64,000 bases of DNA. Origin: Acidobacteriota bacterium (GTDB lineage: Bacteria > Acidobacteriota > Terriglobia > Versatilivoradales > Versatilivoraceae). Both the position numbers and the translations under genes were made by a program. Below, in pieces: positions 51,371 through 61,641 of the stretch. Location: the NCBI GenBank assembly GCA_022826755.1, contig JAJDUG010000078.1, forward strand, positions 1-64,000. The letters are read 5' to 3'. The notes under the pieces were generated by a model. That model was given only the letters and a program-made list of their open reading frames with translations. It searched no databases and had not been told where the DNA came from. Each line of letters opens with the position of its first letter. Positions within the stretch are counted from its first letter, which is position 1.

Positions 51371-52999
51371 GTGAGAGCGCGCAAGCCAAGCCGGTTCATC
51401 CTCTTCTGCTGGGTGGCCGCGGTTCTGATAGCGGGTCGACTCCCCGGGGAGGCGGCCCAGGGTGAAGAGCAGCGGGAGAAGTCCCTCAAGCGGGAAACCT
51501 CGGATCGCTATCTCAAGAAGTGGATTCGTGAAGATGCCCGTTACATCATTACCGAGGAAGAAAAGAAGGCCTTCCGGCAGTTGACCACCGACGATGAGAG
51601 ATACCAGTTCATCGAACAGTTCTGGTTGAGGCGGGACCCCAATCCCGATACGACCGTGAACGAGGCCAGGGATGAACATTACCGGCGCATCGCCTATGCC
51701 AATGAGCGATTTTCATCCGGGACCCCGGGGTGGTTGACGGATCGGGGGCGGATCTACATCACCTTCGGCCCCCCCGACGAGATCGAGTCCCACGCGGGCG
51801 GCGGGCGCTACGCCCGCCCCATCGACGAAGGCGGAGGAATCACCAGCACCTACCCCTTCGAGATCTGGCGCTACCGCCACCTGCAGGGGCCGGACCTGGG
51901 CAATGAAGTGCTGATCGAATTCGTCGACCCCACCATGACCGGCGAATACCGCATGACCATGGATCCCTCCGAGAAGGACGCCTTGCTGTATGTCCCCAAC
52001 GCCGGGCTGACCACCATGGAGAGCATGGGAATGGCCAGCAAGGCGGACCGCTTCACCGATCCTTCCGGGATGGCTCTGGGGGCCTCCCCCGGCGGCCGGA
52101 GCCGGCGGTACAATCAGTTCGAGCGCCTCTCCCAATATGCGGCCCTGCAGCGCCCCCCCAAGGTCAAGTTCACCGACCTGGAGGCGGTCGTCAACACCAA
52201 GATTTCCTACAACCTGCTCCCCTTCAATTCCCGAACCGACTTTCTGAGGATCACCGAAGATACCGTGTTGACGGCCATCACCGTCGAGCTGCTCCACAAG
52301 GATATGACTTTCAAGGATCAGGAGGGAGTTCGCCGGGCTCAGGCCAACATCTTCGGAAGGGTGTCCACCATCACCGGCCGCGTGGTTCAGGTCTTCGAGG
52401 ATTCGGTCGCCAAGGACGTTCCGAACTCCCTGTTCAAGAAGACCCTTGCCGGAAAATCCCTCTATCAGCGCGCCGTGCCCTTGCGCTCCGGCCGCTACAA
52501 GCTGGAGTTGGTGCTCAAAGACCTGCACAGCGGCAACGTGGGGACGGAGTACGTCGGAATCGTGGTGCCCAAGTATCAGGACGACCGGCTGGCCACCAGC
52601 AGCCTCATCCTGGCCGACCGCATCGAGAAACTTCCCGACCGGCAGGTGGGGCGGGGAATGTTCGTGATCGGTGAAACCAAGGTCCATCCCAATGTGAGCG
52701 AGCAGTTCAATCGGGAACAGAGCCTGGGGATCTACTTCCAGGTCTACAACTTGACCCTGGATCAGGAAACGAAGCGGCCCTCGGCCACCATAGAGTACCG
52801 TTTCAGGAGAGACAAAGAGGAAATCGCGCGATTACAGGAGGACCAGCAGGAGCTGGTGGGGGCTTCCCGGCAGATGACCTTGGCCAGGAAGGTCTCGCTC
52901 AAGCCCCTGCAACCCGGCCGCTACCACCTGGAGGTCAAGGTGACCGACAAGTTGTCGGACCGCTCGGTCGTCCAGGTCGGACGCTTCGAGGTGCACTAA
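51371..52999 (+). CDS. GWxTD-domain secreted protein
   Basis: The 542-residue protein has a signal peptide (ARKPSRFILFCWVAAVLIAG) and a GWxTD domain with ARYIITEEEKKAFRQL, FWLRRDPNPDTTVNEARDEHYRRIAYAN and PGWLTDRGRIYITFGPPDEIE, then a beta-rich C-terminal half. GWxTD proteins are typical of Acidobacteriota and some other phyla, and their function is unknown. The GTG at 51371 follows AGAGG by about eight bases and starts at the signal peptide; an in-frame ATG at 51344 has no clear ribosome site. The stop codon lies at the left edge of a MITE-like element. Confidence 0.88.
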   Translation: MRARKPSRFILFCWVAAVLIAGRLPGEAAQGEEQREKSLKRETSDRYLKKWIREDARYIITEEEKKAFRQLTTDDERYQFIEQFWLRRDPNPDTTVNEARDEHYRRIAYANERFSSGTPGWLTDRGRIYITFGPPDEIESHAGGGRYARPIDEGGGITSTYPFEIWRYRHLQGPDLGNEVLIEFVDPTMTGEYRMTMDPSEKDALLYVPNAGLTTMESMGMASKADRFTDPSGMALGASPGGRSRRYNQFERLSQYAALQRPPKVKFTDLEAVVNTKISYNLLPFNSRTDFLRITEDTVLTAITVELLHKDMTFKDQEGVRRAQANIFGRVSTITGRVVQVFEDSVAKDVPNSLFKKTLAGKSLYQRAVPLRSGRYKLELVLKDLHSGNVGTEYVGIVVPKYQDDRLATSSLILADRIEKLPDRQVGRGMFVIGETKVHPNVSEQFNREQSLGIYFQVYNLTLDQETKRPSATIEYRFRRDKEEIARLQEDQQELVGASRQMTLARKVSLKPLQPGRYHLEVKVTDKLSDRSVVQVGRFEVH

Positions 53000-53125
53000 A
53001 CCCGCATGTCTCACCGGGTCGCTGGATACACTGTGGAAGGCCGTCCAAATTCAGGACTTTATCGGACCTTTTGTGACTACTTTGCAATTGCAGACGGCGC
53101 GCCCCCCCGGTGAGACATGCGGGTT
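52999..53125. mobile_element. MITE-like element with perfect 20-bp inverted repeats
   Basis: AACCCGCATGTCTCACCGGG (52999-53018) and its exact reverse complement (53106-53125) bound 127 bases without coding capacity. The left end overlaps the last base of the GWxTD stop codon TAA (52997-52999). The right end carries the first ATG (53117) of the next open frame. Most likely a deletion derivative of an insertion sequence; no target duplication is obvious. Confidence 0.78.
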
Positions 53126-53155
53126 GACCTCCCGGAGCGTCATGGGTTCGGAAGA

Positions 53156-54877
53156 ATGAATACGAGGAAACGCTCGATGCGAATCGGTCACACGACTGTC
53201 GTGCTACTCATTGCCCTGCTGGCTGGAGGGGTCCTGCACGCCCAGGCGGCGGCACAGGACGACCGCGGGTACATCTCCGGGTTCGTCAAGGACTCACGAG
53301 GAACACCGCTCGGAGGCGTGCTGGTTACCGTTCTGCAGGGAGCCTTCAACCCCCGAGTGGTTCAGAGGGTCACCACCGACGGATTCGGTCATTTTGAGAT
53401 CAAGGACCTCTTGCCCGGTTCCTACTCTCTGAGCGCCAGCCTGGCCAGCTATCTGCCCATGTTGCAGTCGGGAATCGAAGTGGTGGCCGGCAAGATGGAG
53501 CGCCTCAACCTCAGCTTGCAGAATCTCTATCTCCAGACCCTTTCCCCGGGGGCGCCGGGCGATCGTTCCTCTGCCCCGCAGGAGGACATCGGTTCGGTGT
53601 TGAGGATGGCTTCCTCCACCCGACCGATTCTGCGATTCCAAGGGACCGGCCAGCGCGCCGACCTGGAGCTCGATCTGGAATCGCCCCGAGCGGCGGCTCC
53701 GGTCGACCAGGGGTGGCGCGGCTCGGTTCACGTCTACTCCACCGCCTATTCCGCCGATCCGGACCTGTTGGACCTGGGTGGGGCCTTTACCGAGTTCGTC
53801 TTCGTAAAGGACCTCAATTCGAACTCCCGATGGTTGATGGCCGGAACGGTTTCCGAGAGCGGCTTCACCGAGCTGGACTCGCTGATCCGGTGGAAAAACC
53901 TGAAGGGGCACAATCCGTCCCTGCGGGTGAGCTTGGGCAGCTTCCCCTACTTGGATCGACAGGTTCCATCCGAAAAGGGGCACCTTCAGCGGCTCAATCT
54001 CTTCAACCTGGACTTTGAGGACGAGGTGGCCATCTCCGAGATGATCTCGGCGTTTTACGGGGTAGAGCTCCTGGCCACCGATCCCTCGGTGAAGGCTCGG
54101 CGGGTGCGACCGCGCTGGGGTTTGAGAATGAAGCCCCATCCCGCCTACCAGGTGGCGTTCATTCGCACCAAGTCCATGCCGCGGCTCCATCGCACGGTTC
54201 CAACAGAGTCCGGGGAAGAGCTTTCATTTTCGTCTCCTTTCCTGCACCCCTTCGGGAGCAGGATGCGCCTGGGTCAAACCGAAGCCACCCACACGGAAAT
54301 GGCGGTGGACCACGAGCTGGGCAACGGGTCCCTGTTGGCCGTGGGGGTCTATTCGGATGAGTTCTCTCCGGGCAGCGCCTGGGCGCTAGCCGGGTCGAGG
54401 AGTATCGTCCCGGCCTCCTCCAAGGGCGTTCGAGTCGCCTACGGGCGTCCGCTGGGTCACGGTGTTCACACGGACCTGGGATACACCTTCGGAGGAGGGA
54501 CGCAGTGGGGGCACGGCGCATTCGACCTGACGCCAAGAAACTATCACGTGATGGTGGCCCGGTTGAAAGCGCAGGCGAATTCCTCCGGGACACGAGTGGC
54601 CGCGACCTATCGGTATATCTCGGGCGTTTCACTCACCCTCATCGATCCCTACCAGGAGTATTTCGAGAGTTCCGCTCCCGGTTTGAGTCTCATGGTGACT
54701 CAGTCCATACCCTACGTAGGGCGGTTCATTCCGGGAGAGCTGGAAGCGCAGCTCGATGTCCACAATCTCTTCGATCAGCATCGGTTCGACTTTACCGAGG
54801 CTGCCAGTGAGTCAAGACGCTCCGAATTCCTCCAAACCCCCCGGTCATTGAGGGGTGGCATCCGACTCAAGTTCTAG
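53156..54877 (+). CDS. Outer-membrane protein with carboxypeptidase-regulatory domain
   Basis: The 573-residue protein has a signal peptide (MRIGHTTVVLLIALLAGGVLHAQA) and a CarboxypepD_reg-like domain (residues ~35-115: ISGFVKDSRGTPLGGVLVTVLQG, GHFEIKDLLPGSYSLSASLASY). The rest is beta-rich with alternating aromatic residues and ends GIRLKF. This is the pattern of TonB-receptor-like barrels, without an evident plug. The start at 53156 avoids the MITE-like element, whose right end supplies the ATG of the longer frame (53117). An even later ATG at 53177 begins the signal peptide itself. Ligand unknown. Confidence 0.7.
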   Translation: MNTRKRSMRIGHTTVVLLIALLAGGVLHAQAAAQDDRGYISGFVKDSRGTPLGGVLVTVLQGAFNPRVVQRVTTDGFGHFEIKDLLPGSYSLSASLASYLPMLQSGIEVVAGKMERLNLSLQNLYLQTLSPGAPGDRSSAPQEDIGSVLRMASSTRPILRFQGTGQRADLELDLESPRAAAPVDQGWRGSVHVYSTAYSADPDLLDLGGAFTEFVFVKDLNSNSRWLMAGTVSESGFTELDSLIRWKNLKGHNPSLRVSLGSFPYLDRQVPSEKGHLQRLNLFNLDFEDEVAISEMISAFYGVELLATDPSVKARRVRPRWGLRMKPHPAYQVAFIRTKSMPRLHRTVPTESGEELSFSSPFLHPFGSRMRLGQTEATHTEMAVDHELGNGSLLAVGVYSDEFSPGSAWALAGSRSIVPASSKGVRVAYGRPLGHGVHTDLGYTFGGGTQWGHGAFDLTPRNYHVMVARLKAQANSSGTRVAATYRYISGVSLTLIDPYQEYFESSAPGLSLMVTQSIPYVGRFIPGELEAQLDVHNLFDQHRFDFTEAASESRRSEFLQTPRSLRGGIRLKF

Positions 54878-54902
54878 CCCGCGTTTTTCCTAGAGCAAGG
54901 CA

Positions 54903-57740
54903 ATGGTTGCCAATTTCGGCTTCAAGACGACTCTGATCGTTCTTCTCACCGCGTGCCTGGCGGTGATCGGCATCCAGAATATCCGGCAGAAGCGGCAGCA
55001 TGTCACGCCGGATGACGGGAGCGGTTGGATCAGGACCTCCCGCGGCGTGGAAGCCTTCATCGTGGAAGAGGGAGGCGCCGCCGATCGGGCGGGCATTCGC
55101 AAGGGTGACGTGCTGGTGGCCATCAACGACAGGCCGATCACCCGGGCAACCCAGGTTTCGGAGGAACTGGATCAACTGGGAGTGTGGTCGAAGGTGCAAT
55201 ACTCCCTGACACGCTCGGGGGCCGGTTACGACACCACCCTGGTGATCAGTCCCCAGCCGACCAATCTGCGCCTGAAAGGGTTTCTGGAATCGGTCGGCTT
55301 CCTCTATCTTCTCATCGGTGTCTTTATATTTCTGCGCAGATGGCAAGCCAAAGGGGCTTTGCACTTCTACACCATCTGCCTGGCCTCTTTCGGGGTCTTT
55401 GCTTTTTCCTATACCGGGAAGCTGAACGTTTTCGATTGGGGAGTCTATTGGCTGGATGCCGTCTGCCTGCTGTTCCTGCCGCCGCTGTTTCTCCACTTCT
55501 GTCTGAGCTTCCCCCATCCCAAGTCGTTCCTGGAGCGTTACGCCCCTCTGAAGATCGTCCTCTACCTGCCGGCCCTGCTGCTGCTCGGGATTCAGGTGCT
55601 GTTCGTCTTCAACCTGTTGCTGGTCGAGGCGCCGCTGAGGACCCGGATTCTGCTGGATCGGCTTCACATGCTCCATTTCGCCGGTCTGTTCGTCCTGGGG
55701 ACGTTGGCCCTGGCCCACACCTACTGGGCCAGCACCAACCAGATCCTGAGGCAGCAGATGAAGTGGATCGTAATGGGAACTGTCGTCGGGACCCTGCCCT
55801 TCTTCCTGGTCTATGCCGTTCCCTACTGGATGGGAGTCGTTCCCACGGTCTGGATGGAGATCACGGTGCTGCCGCTGGTGCTGATCCCGCTGACCTTCGG
55901 GTACGCCATCATCAAGTTCCGCCTCATGGATGTGGACATCATCTTCAAGAAGGGGATGGCCTCGACGCTGGCCTCGTTGGCCAACGTGGGTTTCTACCTG
56001 GGACTGCTCGCCATCGTCAGCCAGGTGTTCCATGCGTCCGGAGCCCAGTCCATCAATTGGTACGCCATGATCTCGGTGGTGGTGGCGGGATTTGCCTTTG
56101 TCCCCTTGCGCAACTGGATTCAGTCCAAGGTGGACCAGTACTTCTACAGGGACCGATACGACTACCGGCAGACCCTGATCGAGTTCGGGAAGAAGCTCGG
56201 CTCGGAGGTGAACGTCTCCCGGCTGCTGGAGTCGGTGACCGAAAAGATCAGCACGACTCTTTCGGTGGACAAGGTGGCCGTTTTTCTGGGGGAGGAGGGC
56301 CACTCGCAGCAGTTCCGCCTGGCCAAGTCGGTGGGCCTGCCGAGAGAGCCCCACGGCTTGGACCTGGGCTATCTGCATCCCCGGAATCCCTCCCTGGCCA
56401 AGGGCTTTCTGTTTTACGAGGACCTCAGGAGTCTCATGGCGGAGAGGCCGGAGCATCGTGAAGCCATGGAACAACTGGGGCTCCACTACTATCTTCCCTG
56501 TGTCGCCAAAGGGGAGACCATTGCCTACCTGGGACTGGGGCGGACCCATCGAGGCGACTTGCTCACCAGCGAGGACGTGGAGCTTCTGCATACCATCGCC
56601 GGCTACGTGGCCATCGCTTTGGAGAATTCCCGGCTGTATTCGTCCGTTCACCAGAAGGCGGAAGAGCTCCGGCAGCTCAAGGAATACAGTGAGAGCATCG
56701 TCGAGTCCATCAGCGTAGGGGTGGTGGTGGTGGATCTGGAGGAACGGATCGAGAGCTGGAACCCTCAAATGGAAGCCCTGATGGGAGTGCCCAAGGACCA
56801 GGTCATCGGCAAGAGGGTATCCGAGGTGCTCCCGGAGAACCTGGTCCGGGAGATGCGGATGCGAATGGGGCCCGACCCCTCGGGGCATTCCGAGGTCTTC
56901 CGGCTCTACAAGTGCCGACTCAAGATTGGCGGGGACCTGCGCGTGGTCGACGCCACCGTTACCCCTCTCATGGACAAGGATCGGGGAGTCACCGGTCGGA
57001 TCATCATCCTGGACGACAACACCGAGCGGGTCCAGATGGAAGATCAACTGGCGCAATCGGAGAAATTGACTTCGATCGGGCTGTTGGCCGCCGGTGTGGC
57101 TCACGAGGTCAATACACCGCTGGCGGTGATCTCCACCTACAGCCAGATGCTGGGCAAGCAGTTGAGCGAGGACGATCCCAAGGCGAAAATGATGGGGAAG
57201 ATCGTGGCGCAGTCCAAGCGCGCCTCCGAGATTGCCAACCGCCTGCTCAACTTCTCCCGGACCGAGGGAACAGCCTTTCGGGAGTTGGAGATCAACGGCG
57301 TTATTTCCGAAACGTTGTCCCTGTTGGAGCACCAGCTCAAGGCAGCCAAGATCCGTCTGAGGACGGATTTGGGCTCCACCGCCGTCCGGGTCCACGGCAA
57401 CCCCGGAAAGCTGCAGCAGGTGTTTCTCAATCTGTTCATCAATGCCAAGGACGCCATGCCCGGCGGGGGAGAATTGCTGGTCAGGACCTCCACGCCGGAT
57501 TCCGTGTTCCGGGTCGAGATCGAGGATACCGGCAACGGAATTCCCGCGGAGCACCTGCAGAAGATCTACGATCCCTTCTTCACCACCAAGGAAATGGGAC
57601 GGGGCACCGGGTTGGGACTTTCGGTGACCTACGGGATCGTTCAGGAGCACTCGGGAAACATCATGGTGGATTCCAAACCGGGTCAGGGCACACGATTCAT
57701 CGTGGAGTTACCTGCCGCCAGGAAGGTGGCCAATGTCTGA
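54903..57740 (+). CDS. Membrane histidine kinase with PDZ, GAF and PAS domains
   Basis: The 945-residue protein has a membrane segment (residues ~7-23), a PDZ domain outside it (~45-120; EEGGAADRAGIRKGDVLVAIN), about eight membrane segments (~130-400), a GAF domain (~430-580), a PAS domain (~600-715) and the kinase core: H-box His734 in GVAHEVNTPLAV, N-box NLFINAKDAMPGGG, G-boxes DTGNGIP and GRGTGLGLSVTYG. It probably senses an envelope signal and phosphorylates the response regulator encoded next, whose start overlaps its stop by eight bases. A PDZ domain in a sensor suggests recognition of exposed protein C-termini. Confidence 0.9.
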   Translation: MVANFGFKTTLIVLLTACLAVIGIQNIRQKRQHVTPDDGSGWIRTSRGVEAFIVEEGGAADRAGIRKGDVLVAINDRPITRATQVSEELDQLGVWSKVQYSLTRSGAGYDTTLVISPQPTNLRLKGFLESVGFLYLLIGVFIFLRRWQAKGALHFYTICLASFGVFAFSYTGKLNVFDWGVYWLDAVCLLFLPPLFLHFCLSFPHPKSFLERYAPLKIVLYLPALLLLGIQVLFVFNLLLVEAPLRTRILLDRLHMLHFAGLFVLGTLALAHTYWASTNQILRQQMKWIVMGTVVGTLPFFLVYAVPYWMGVVPTVWMEITVLPLVLIPLTFGYAIIKFRLMDVDIIFKKGMASTLASLANVGFYLGLLAIVSQVFHASGAQSINWYAMISVVVAGFAFVPLRNWIQSKVDQYFYRDRYDYRQTLIEFGKKLGSEVNVSRLLESVTEKISTTLSVDKVAVFLGEEGHSQQFRLAKSVGLPREPHGLDLGYLHPRNPSLAKGFLFYEDLRSLMAERPEHREAMEQLGLHYYLPCVAKGETIAYLGLGRTHRGDLLTSEDVELLHTIAGYVAIALENSRLYSSVHQKAEELRQLKEYSESIVESISVGVVVVDLEERIESWNPQMEALMGVPKDQVIGKRVSEVLPENLVREMRMRMGPDPSGHSEVFRLYKCRLKIGGDLRVVDATVTPLMDKDRGVTGRIIILDDNTERVQMEDQLAQSEKLTSIGLLAAGVAHEVNTPLAVISTYSQMLGKQLSEDDPKAKMMGKIVAQSKRASEIANRLLNFSRTEGTAFRELEINGVISETLSLLEHQLKAAKIRLRTDLGSTAVRVHGNPGKLQQVFLNLFINAKDAMPGGGELLVRTSTPDSVFRVEIEDTGNGIPAEHLQKIYDPFFTTKEMGRGTGLGLSVTYGIVQEHSGNIMVDSKPGQGTRFIVELPAARKVANV

Positions 57741-59133
57741 GCACGCCGGATCCATTCTGGTGGTCGACGACGAGCCCGCGATTCGCGAGAGTCTCGAGGT
57801 CCTGCTGTCCGAAGCCAACTACAAGGTGGCCCTGGCTGAGGGCGGTCTGGACGGGTTGAAGAAGCTGGAGTCCGACCTTTTCGACCTGGTGCTGCTGGAC
57901 GTCATGATGCCCGACAAGAACGGATTGGAAGTGCTGGATGAGATCGGCCGTTCCTCCCCGGAAACCGCCGTCATCATGATCACCGCTTTCGGCACCATCG
58001 AAAATGCGGTGCGAGCCATCAAGTCCGGAGCGGTGGACTACGTCACCAAGCCCTGGGATAACGAAAAGCTCCTGTTGGACATCCGAAACGGGATTCAACA
58101 GCGCAAGCTTCAGTATGAGAACCGGGAACTGAAGCGCGCTCTCAAGCAGCAGTCGGGATTCGCCAACATGGTTGGCAAGAGCGAGCAGATGGTGAAGGTG
58201 TTCGACCTGGTTACCCAGGTGGCTCAGAGCCGGAGCACGGTGCTGATTCAGGGAGAGAGCGGCACCGGGAAAGAGCTTGTCGCCAAGGCGATTCATGCCA
58301 ACAGCAGCCGCTCCAAGAAAGCCTTTGTGACGGTGAACAGCGGCAGCCTTCCCGCCGACCTGCTGGAGAGCACGCTCTTCGGACACCTCAAGGGCGCCTT
58401 TACCAGCGCCGTCGCTTCCAAAAAGGGGCTGTTCGAGGTGGCGGACCAGGGGTCGATCTTCTTTGACGAGATCGGATCGGTAGGGCTGGAGACTCAGGCC
58501 AAGCTGCTAAGGGTGATTCAAGAGAAAGAGTTCATGCGCCTGGGTGGAGTGGACACCATTAGAGTGGACGCGCGGATCATTGCCGCGACCAACGTGGACC
58601 TGAAGGCTTTGGTGGAGCAAGGCACCTTCAGGGAAGACCTTTTCTACCGCCTGAATGTGATTTCCGTTCAACTGCCTCCGCTGCGGGAGCGCAAGGAGGA
58701 CATACCGCTGCTGGTCAATCACTTCTTGACGAAGTTCAGCCAGGAGAACAACAAGACACTCGGGCCGGTTTCTCCCGAGATCATGAGGCTCCTGGTGCAA
58801 TACGACTGGCCGGGAAACGTGAGGGAACTGGAGAATGTCATCGAACGGGCGGTGGTGTTGAGCACATCTGACGATTTATCCAGAGATCTGATCTCCCATG
58901 AGGTCAAGCCTTCTTCACCGATTCACAAGACCAACGGCATGCCTGCCATGGACGGCAAGCCGCTCGGCGAAATCCTGGATTCCTTTGAGAGAGATGTGAT
59001 CTTGCAGATGCTGGAGAGTGTCAATTGGAGTCAGACCGAGGCGGCCGAGCGGTTCGGATTGCCCCTCTCCACGCTCAACTCCAAGGTCAAGCGCCTGGGA
59101 ATCGACGCCAAGCGCAGGCGCTTGCGACAGTAG
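57733..59133 (+). CDS. NtrC-family sigma-54-dependent response regulator
   Basis: The 466-residue protein has a receiver domain (Asp56 in LVLLDVMMPDKNG), a AAA+ domain (Walker A GESGTGKE near residue 175; Walker B SIFFDEIGS; VDARIIAATN; FYRLNVISVQLPPLRER) and a C-terminal Fis-type helix-turn-helix (WSQTEAAERFGLPLSTLNSKVKRLG). It should activate sigma-54 promoters in answer to the kinase. The sigma-54-contacting loop reads GAFTSA (near residue 221) in place of the usual GAFTGA. It overlaps the kinase gene and is followed by the TPR and pta genes. Confidence 0.92.
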   Translation: MSEHAGSILVVDDEPAIRESLEVLLSEANYKVALAEGGLDGLKKLESDLFDLVLLDVMMPDKNGLEVLDEIGRSSPETAVIMITAFGTIENAVRAIKSGAVDYVTKPWDNEKLLLDIRNGIQQRKLQYENRELKRALKQQSGFANMVGKSEQMVKVFDLVTQVAQSRSTVLIQGESGTGKELVAKAIHANSSRSKKAFVTVNSGSLPADLLESTLFGHLKGAFTSAVASKKGLFEVADQGSIFFDEIGSVGLETQAKLLRVIQEKEFMRLGGVDTIRVDARIIAATNVDLKALVEQGTFREDLFYRLNVISVQLPPLRERKEDIPLLVNHFLTKFSQENNKTLGPVSPEIMRLLVQYDWPGNVRELENVIERAVVLSTSDDLSRDLISHEVKPSSPIHKTNGMPAMDGKPLGEILDSFERDVILQMLESVNWSQTEAAERFGLPLSTLNSKVKRLGIDAKRRRLRQ

Positions 59134-59187
59134 CCCCCGCCGTTCTCACCCTGCCGCCTGTCGCCGTTCTTGCCGGCCCGAGTGTCC

Positions 59188-60294
59188 ATGAAACGCCTGA
59201 TTCCCGCGTTCCCGCGCAGAGGACCAGTATTGCGGATTGCCCGGACCCTGGGCCTGTCGATTGTGTTCGGGATGGTTGCGCTTCCCGCCGCCGCTGATTG
59301 GCTCATGGGGCTGAGCTACTACCACCAGGGGAAATACCGTCGAGCCGTCGAGGTCCTTCTGGCCGAAGTCAGGGAGAATCGCCAGGATGCGCTCATCCTT
59401 CGAATTCTGGGTCTCAGCTACTACCAGTTGCGCGACTATGATCAGGCGGAGACCTTTCTGAAAAGCGCTCTGGAACTGAAACCCGACTTCGAGGCGGAGT
59501 TGGGCCTGGCCCGGGTTCAGGCGGGGCGCGGCAACTTCGATGGAGCCCTTCAGTCGCTTGACGAGGGGCAGGCGTTCATTCAGACCGATCGTCACAGATT
59601 CCAGTATCACTTTTCTCGGGGTTCGATTCTGTTGCGGCAGGGCCATCCTGACCTGGCCCTTGGGGAATTCAAGAGGGCCGAACCCTTTGCAGGCAAGCAG
59701 CCCGCCTTCTTTGCGCAAATGGGCAGCCTGGAGTACAGCCTGGGGCGGATTCCGGAAGCCCTGGCGGCCTTGGAGCGGTCTTTGAAACTCAACCGCGGCC
59801 AACCGGAAGTCCTGGTGTCCCTGGGCGAAGTCCGCTTGCGGCTCTCGGCAACCGAAGGCGGCGCGGCCAAGGCAAACCATTTCGACCGGGCCGTGGCCCT
59901 GGCGGAGGAGGCGCTGGCCCTGAGTCCGGACAGCCTGGCGGCGCACCACCTGGCGGGCAGGGGCCACTTGGGATTGACGGCTTTTCCCAATGCCGAGAGA
60001 CACTTTCGCAAAGTCGTTGCTTTCGACAGAAAGCATCCGGGGATCCTCTACAGTCTGGGGCAGGCTCTCATTGGATTGCACCGGTACCCGGAAGGGAGCG
60101 TGGCCCTGGAAGAGGCCGTTGAAGAAGATCCCGGCAATCCGGACATCCACTACGCATTGGGGTTTTGCCGGGAAAAAACGGGAGATTTCCGGCAAGCCCT
60201 GGACTCCTATCGGCAAGCCCGTCAATTGCGTCCCGACCCGGAGTTCAAGGCCGCCGAGGAGCGCTTGGGAAAGCGGCTGGAATCTGGCAGGTGA
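59188..60294 (+). CDS. Periplasmic TPR-repeat protein
   Basis: The 368-residue protein has a signal peptide ([18 protein letters not shown]) and about eight tetratricopeptide repeats (for example [73 protein letters not shown]). It is probably a protein-protein interaction scaffold outside the cytoplasm. ATG 59188 is preferred to the TTG at 59170. It lies 54 bases after the response regulator and 13 bases before pta, within one probable operon. Confidence 0.82.
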   Translation: MKRLIPAFPRRGPVLRIARTLGLSIVFGMVALPAAADWLMGLSYYHQGKYRRAVEVLLAEVRENRQDALILRILGLSYYQLRDYDQAETFLKSALELKPDFEAELGLARVQAGRGNFDGALQSLDEGQAFIQTDRHRFQYHFSRGSILLRQGHPDLALGEFKRAEPFAGKQPAFFAQMGSLEYSLGRIPEALAALERSLKLNRGQPEVLVSLGEVRLRLSATEGGAAKANHFDRAVALAEEALALSPDSLAAHHLAGRGHLGLTAFPNAERHFRKVVAFDRKHPGILYSLGQALIGLHRYPEGSVALEEAVEEDPGNPDIHYALGFCREKTGDFRQALDSYRQARQLRPDPEFKAAEERLGKRLESGR

Positions 60295-60307
60295 GCGAGG
60301 AATCGCC

Positions 60308-61333
60308 TTGATCAAGTCATCCGTTCTGGAGCAGTTGAGCCGCAGGGCCGCCGCAGCCGGCAAGCATATCGTGCTGCCGGAAGGAACCGACGAGCGCATA
60401 CTGGAAGCGGCCGCCAGGATTCAGGACCATGGGTTGATGCGGCTGACTCTCCTGGGGGACCCTGGCGTCATCGCGGAGAAGGGCAAGGCCCTGGGTTTGA
60501 ACCCGGAATCGGTCGGGATCATCGACCCCGGGCGCTCGCACAGGTTGAACCACTACGCCGGGCTCTACCATGACAGCATGAAGTCCAAGGGCGTCACCCG
60601 GCAGGAGGCGGCCCGACAACTGGAACACCCCCTCTATTTCGGAAACGCCATGGTGAGCTGGGGAGATGCCGACGGCTCGGTGGCCGGGGCAAGCCATACC
60701 ACGGCCGAGACGGTCCGGGCGGCCTTGCGGTGCATCGGGCTGCAGGACGGTTGTTCCCTGGTCTCCAGCTTTTTTCTGATGCTTCTGCCGGGAGGTTCCG
60801 GCCGGGAGGAGCATCCCCTGATCTTTGCCGACTGCGCCGTGGTGCCCAATCCGGATGCTTCCCAGTTGGCGGATATCGCCATGGCGACAGCCCACAGCAC
60901 CCGGGCGCTGCTGGGGGTGGAACCCAGGGTGGCCATGCTCTCGTTCTCCAGCAAGGGAAGCGCCCGCCACCCCCTGGTGGACAAGGTGGTGGAGGCAACC
61001 CTCACCGCCCGAGAGCGTTATCCCGGCTTGCAGGTGGACGGTGAACTGCAGGTGGATACGGCCCTGATAGAGGAGATCGGTCGTCGGAAAGCGCCGCAAA
61101 GCCCCGTGGCCGGACAGGCCAACACGCTCATCTTCCCGGACTTGCAGGCAGGCAACATCGCCTACAAGCTGGTGGAGCGCCTGGCCGGCGCCCAAGCCGT
61201 CGGTCCGGTGCTGCAAGGATTGAAAAAACCTGCCAACGACCTGTCCAGGGGCTGCACGGCCCAGGACATCGTCAACACCGCGGTGGTTACCGCGGTCCAG
61301 GCGGGGAACCCGCCCCCGTCACCGGGGAGGTGA
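60308..61333 (+). CDS. pta: Phosphate acetyltransferase
   Basis: The 341-residue protein matches the short single-domain Pta/Ptb family: [26 protein letters not shown]-like [55 protein letters not shown], and [38 protein letters not shown] (residues about 275-311). It interconverts acetyl-CoA and acetyl phosphate. No ackA is seen in the window. Translation starts at TTG 60308 after GAGG; the longer frame upstream lies within the TPR gene. Confidence 0.9.
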   Translation: MIKSSVLEQLSRRAAAAGKHIVLPEGTDERILEAAARIQDHGLMRLTLLGDPGVIAEKGKALGLNPESVGIIDPGRSHRLNHYAGLYHDSMKSKGVTRQEAARQLEHPLYFGNAMVSWGDADGSVAGASHTTAETVRAALRCIGLQDGCSLVSSFFLMLLPGGSGREEHPLIFADCAVVPNPDASQLADIAMATAHSTRALLGVEPRVAMLSFSSKGSARHPLVDKVVEATLTARERYPGLQVDGELQVDTALIEEIGRRKAPQSPVAGQANTLIFPDLQAGNIAYKLVERLAGAQAVGPVLQGLKKPANDLSRGCTAQDIVNTAVVTAVQAGNPPPSPGR

Positions 61334-61353
61334 TGAGAACGGGATTGTCTTCG

Positions 61354-61557
61354 TCAGCGCGACTCGGCGTCTCTTCGCTGCTTTTTTCGGCTCCGCTTGC
61401 GAGCCAAGGCCTGCTTGACCCGTTTTTTTTCGCCCGGTTTCAGATAAAAGGAGTGCCGCTTTACTTCCTTGATGATGTCTTCGGTCTGGACCTTGCGCTT
61501 GAAGCGCCGCAAGGCGTTTTCCAGGCTTTCGCCCTCTTGAACCCTGACTTCCGCCAC
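61354..61557 (-). CDS. rpsU: Ribosomal protein bS21
   Basis: The 67-residue basic protein starts at GTG with a strong GGGGTG-type ribosome site. It begins AEVRVQEGESLENALRRFKRKVQ, the bS21 signature, followed by the usual basic tail (KKRVKQALARKRSRKKQRR). It binds the small ribosomal subunit. It is convergent with pta, with 20 bases between the stops. Confidence 0.95.
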   Translation of the reverse strand: MAEVRVQEGESLENALRRFKRKVQTEDIIKEVKRHSFYLKPGEKKRVKQALARKRSRKKQRRDAESR

Positions 61558-61641
61558 TCTGTTTCACCCCCCTTGGGTGCGTCGATAATGGCAGGATGGT
61601 AGGTAAATCCCCGACTGCCTGTCAAGGGATAACCACTCTTT

